Both the position numbers and the translations under genes were made by a program. A stretch of 64,000 nucleotides of DNA from Lentimicrobiaceae bacterium (GTDB lineage Bacteria > Bacteroidota > Bacteroidia > Bacteroidales > F082), in contig JABJIE010000028.1 of assembly GCA_018661505.1 (NCBI GenBank), positions 1 through 64,000 on the forward strand. The letters run 5' to 3'. The notes under the pieces were generated by a model that saw only the letters and a list, made by a program, of their open reading frames with translations, was not told the origin of the DNA and did no database searches. Below are positions 61,398 through 64,000 of the stretch, in pieces (within the stretch, counting starts at the first letter, position 1; each line of letters opens with the position of its first letter).

Positions 61398-63452
61398 TTA
61401 TTCTTTCTTTTCAGATTTATTACTACCTTTTGATTCTTTAGTAGGTTTTGAAGTTTTTGATTTTTCTGAGCCACTTTCCATTTCTTTCAAAAGGTTGGTT
61501 TCAATTCCCCAGGGTCTTTTGCCAAATACATCTTCAAGATCATCGCTAAAAATTACTTCTTTCTCCAGTAATCTTGATGCAAGATCTTCTAACCCTTGTT
61601 TATTGTCTTCCAGAATCTTAATTGCTCTTGCATAGGCATCTTCAACGATTTTTTTAACTTCTTTATCTATCGCCTCAGCTGTTTTCTCGCTAAACGGTTT
61701 GCTAAATGAATATTCTTGTTGGCCTGTGGAGTCATAGTAGCTTATGTTTCCAATGTTTTTACTAAGGCCGTAGTAGGTAACCATTGCATATGCCTGTTTG
61801 GTAACTTTTTCAAGATCGTTTAGAGCACCGGTTGAAATTTTATGAAATATTACTTGTTCTGCCGCTCTTCCTCCTAGAGTTGCTGTTAATTCATCAAACA
61901 TTTGATCATAGGTTGTGATTTGTCGCTCTTCTGGTAAGTACCAGGCAGCACCTAAAGACTTACCTCTAGGCACGATGGTTACTTTTACCAATGGATGGGC
62001 ATGCTCAAGAAGCCAGCTTATGGATGCATGGCCTGCTTCATGATATGCAACAACTTTCTTCTCATCTGGTGAGATTATCTTGTTCTTTTTTTCTAATCCC
62101 CCTATGATTCTATCTATAGCATCAAGGAAATCTTGTTTTGATATGCTTTTATGGTTTTTACGCGCAGCTATTAATGCTGCTTCGTTACAAACGTTAGCTA
62201 TATCAGCTCCAGAGAAGCCAGGGGTTTGTTTCGCTAGAAAATCAGCCTTTAATGATTTAACTAACTTTAGAGGTTTCATATGAACATCAAAAATTTGAAG
62301 TCTCTCCTTAAGATCTGGTAGTTCAACATGAATCTGTCTATCAAATCTTCCAGCTCTCATTAATGCCTTATCTAGAATATCTGCACGGTTTGTGGCTGCT
62401 AGAATAATCACTCCTGAGTTAGGTGAAAACCCATCCATCTCCGTAAGAAGTTGGTTAAGGGTATTTTCGCGTTCATCATTTGCTCCGGTTATTTGATTTT
62501 TACCTCGGGCACGGCCGATTGCATCAATTTCATCTATAAAAATAATGCTAGGAGATTTCTCTTTGGCTTGCTTGAATAAGTCCCTTACTCTTGATGCTCC
62601 AACACCAACAAACATTTCAACAAAGTCGGATCCAGAAATGGAATAAAATGGAACGTCAGCTTCACCTGCTACTGATTTTGCGAGTAATGTCTTACCTGTT
62701 CCTGGAGGGCCTACAAGAAGAACTCCTCGAGGTATTTTTCCTCCAAGTTTTGTATATTTTTCTGGTTTTTTTAGAAAATCAACAATTTCTGTTATTTCCA
62801 CCTTTGCTTCTTCAAGTCCTGCTACGTCTTTGAAGGAAATATTAACGCTGGTTTTTTTGTCATATACCTGAGCTTTTGACTTCCCAATGTTAAATATTTG
62901 TCCTCCTGCACCACCGCCACCGCGACTCATCATTCTCATAAAGAAAAACCAAACTCCTATGAGTAGAGCTATTGGAAATATCCAACTTAATATCTCAGCG
63001 CCCCAGTTGTGCCTTACCTCTGTTTCAACATAGATTGGATCTTGGCTATTCTGTTGAGCGTTTTCAACATCTTCATAAAACTTATCTACAGAACCAACAT
63101 TATAATAGTAATGTGGTGTATTCTTTGTAAAGCCTGATTTTCCATCAATATCTTTATGCATTTCTGTTGAAAGACTTCCAGGCTTAATATATATTTCAGC
63201 TGTTTCTTTGTTTACAAGCACTATCTTGGAAACATCGTCATTTTCGAGCATAAATTTTAGATCTCTCCAATCGGTTTGTTTTCCTTCACCACCAAGCCCT
63301 ATGAACTGTATCCCAATTAGAATAACAAACAATATCCCATAGATCCAATAAAAATTGAATTTAGGTTTACCATCTTTGCCTTTTAGGCTGTTAAACGGAT
63401 TAGAACCTGAACTTTGATCGTTCTTTTTGTCATTTATATTTTTCTCTGCCAT
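61398..63452 (-). CDS. ftsH: ATP-dependent zinc metalloprotease FtsH
   Basis: A 684-residue membrane AAA+ protease. Membrane helices are at ~35-52 and ~152-172 with a periplasmic domain between. The AAA domain has Walker A GPPGTGKT (248-255), Walker B IIFIDEID (303-310) and the SRH region around [19 protein letters not shown]. The zinc site is HEAGH (471-475). The C-terminus ends in a Lys/Ser/Glu-rich tail of about 35 residues. It degrades membrane and regulatory proteins. rsfS lies 37 bp upstream and the LUD gene 9 bp downstream, so all are probably one transcript. Confidence 0.97.
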   Translation of the reverse strand: MAEKNINDKKNDQSSGSNPFNSLKGKDGKPKFNFYWIYGILFVILIGIQFIGLGGEGKQTDWRDLKFMLENDDVSKIVLVNKETAEIYIKPGSLSTEMHKDIDGKSGFTKNTPHYYYNVGSVDKFYEDVENAQQNSQDPIYVETEVRHNWGAEILSWIFPIALLIGVWFFFMRMMSRGGGGAGGQIFNIGKSKAQVYDKKTSVNISFKDVAGLEEAKVEITEIVDFLKKPEKYTKLGGKIPRGVLLVGPPGTGKTLLAKSVAGEADVPFYSISGSDFVEMFVGVGASRVRDLFKQAKEKSPSIIFIDEIDAIGRARGKNQITGANDERENTLNQLLTEMDGFSPNSGVIILAATNRADILDKALMRAGRFDRQIHVELPDLKERLQIFDVHMKPLKLVKSLKADFLAKQTPGFSGADIANVCNEAALIAARKNHKSISKQDFLDAIDRIIGGLEKKNKIISPDEKKVVAYHEAGHASISWLLEHAHPLVKVTIVPRGKSLGAAWYLPEERQITTYDQMFDELTATLGGRAAEQVIFHKISTGALNDLEKVTKQAYAMVTYYGLSKNIGNISYYDSTGQQEYSFSKPFSEKTAEAIDKEVKKIVEDAYARAIKILEDNKQGLEDLASRLLEKEVIFSDDLEDVFGKRPWGIETNLLKEMESGSEKSKTSKPTKESKGSNKSEKKE

Positions 63453-63489
63453 TATGTCTTAAATTAAAAATTGAACTTGCTGGGTATGA

Positions 63490-63870
63490 TTAGTTTTTAT
63501 CGCTATCATATTCCTGTATCACTGCATCAGCCCATAGTTCCTCAAGCTTGTAAAATTCCCTTATGTTGTCTCGAAATATGTGAACAACAATATCGAAATA
63601 ATCTATCAAAATCCATTCCGAATTTTCATAACCTTCCCTATGGAATGGTTTTATGCCACATTTTTTTTGAACTTCATCTAAGATAGCATCGTAAATGGCA
63701 TCAACCTGAGTAGTTGAAGGAGCATGACAAATGACAAAATAATGTGTTACAGAGTCAGGAATATTATTAATGTCAAGGCTTATAATATTTTTGCCTTTTT
63801 TCTCCTGTATTGCGGAAATAATATTTTTTAAAACATAGTCAGTGTTGTCATTAATCTTTTTACTACCCAT
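63490..63870 (-). CDS. rsfS: Ribosome silencing factor
   Basis: A 126-residue RsfS/Iojap protein. Family blocks are IISAIQEKKGKNIISLDINNI, FVICHAPSTTQVDAIYDAI, KPFHREGYENSEWILIDYFDIVVHIF and REFYKLEELWADA. It binds ribosomal protein L14 and blocks subunit joining during starvation. It is the first gene of the rsfS-ftsH-LUD-cdsA-psd series, with a possible -7 box (minus strand TACTTTTG, 63900-63893) just upstream of its ATG. Confidence 0.95.
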   Translation of the reverse strand: MGSKKINDNTDYVLKNIISAIQEKKGKNIISLDINNIPDSVTHYFVICHAPSTTQVDAIYDAILDEVQKKCGIKPFHREGYENSEWILIDYFDIVVHIFRDNIREFYKLEELWADAVIQEYDSDKN

Positions 63871-63892
63871 AAAAACAATTTGAAATGATTAA

Positions 63893-63900
63893 CAAAAGTA
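63893..63900 (-). promoter_or_regulatory. Candidate -7 box for the rsfS-ftsH operon
   Basis: On the minus strand this reads TACTTTTG (TAnnTTTG), 22 bp upstream of the rsfS start. No good -33 box was seen. The last ~100 bases of the window beyond it show no supported gene. Confidence 0.35.
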
Positions 63901-64000
63901 CAAAAAAAGTGGATTACGAGCTAGATATGGACTCATATCGTTATGACTTTAAAATCATAAAAAACATTAATAATTAGAGGATTTGTTAATCATCATATAT

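Noticed and set aside
63885..63977. 30-codon frame starting ATG on the plus strand at the right edge
   Set aside because: It overlaps the likely rsfS promoter, matches no family and has no typical start context.
1..64000. CRISPR array, tRNA, rRNA, insertion sequence, integrase or prophage
   Set aside because: No regularly spaced repeats, cloverleaf-type sequence, rRNA signature or transposase/integrase motif was found on reading.

Overview
This window looks like a chromosomal segment from a Bacteroidota organism, probably near the Bacteroidales/Marinilabiliales. The DNA is AT-rich and start codons lack clear Shine-Dalgarno sequences. Many start sites are preceded by the Bacteroidota -7 box (TAnnTTTG), sometimes with a TTTG -33 box about 19 bp upstream. 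Family-level signs agree: two SusC/SusD pairs, a PorX-type response regulator, and a protein with a type B type-IX-secretion sorting domain. I saw no tRNA, rRNA, CRISPR array, insertion sequence, integrase or phage gene; the segment reads as ordinary core plus surface-physiology genome.

Layout, left to right. 1-1191: 5' part of porX (minus strand, cut by the window edge). 1.3-9.1 kb: an HD phosphohydrolase, a membrane-anchored beta-propeller protein, an ExbB-ExbD-TonB energy-transduction operon, and a PspC/LiaF-like membrane pair closed by a terminator. 9.3-15.6 kb: a TonB-dependent receptor and an oligopeptidase B lipoprotein facing a pyridoxamine-phosphate-oxidase-like protein and an aminopeptidase P. 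15.7-18.6 kb: a PTPS-type pterin synthase, folE, a Bax-inhibitor-1 protein and fabD. 18.6-21.8 kb: cinA, a double Usp protein and a nucleoside phosphorylase. 21.8-27.8 kb: a probable acyl-chemistry locus, in which an operon of hydrolase, TMTC-like TPR membrane protein and KAS III is divergent from a fatty acyl-AMP ligase fused to an acyl carrier domain. 27.9-31.8 kb: a four-gene nucleotide-sugar operon (wbpE-like, wbpD-like, galE, rfbB). 32-36.9 kb: an outer-membrane protein, waaA, leucyl aminopeptidase and a second aminopeptidase P.

37.1-42.3 kb: an OmpR-type two-component system divergent from a gene for a small secreted Lys/Ser/Cys-rich protein, followed by flavodoxin, lgt and an M23 lipoprotein. 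42.4-52.3 kb: two tandem SusC/SusD cassettes, each ending in a terminator. 52.6-58.3 kb: a small membrane protein, a histidine ammonia-lyase and a large secreted repeat protein with a type B sorting domain. 58.5-63.9 kb: a HAD phosphatase facing the operon rsfS-ftsH-LUD-cdsA-psd.

The genes fit together as cell-envelope physiology. ExbB/ExbD/TonB can energise the TonB-dependent and SusC receptors; Lgt matures the SusD and other lipoproteins; WaaA and the sugar-nucleotide enzymes build LPS or surface glycan; PorX belongs to the regulatory circuit of the secretion system that would export the type B protein. The most interesting unexplained signal is regulatory. Four TTAAC boxes phased at 10-11 bp lie between the two-component operon and the small secreted protein, and paired TTAAC boxes sit at one fixed distance from the -7 box of both SusC genes. 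Together they suggest a shared, possibly undescribed regulon.
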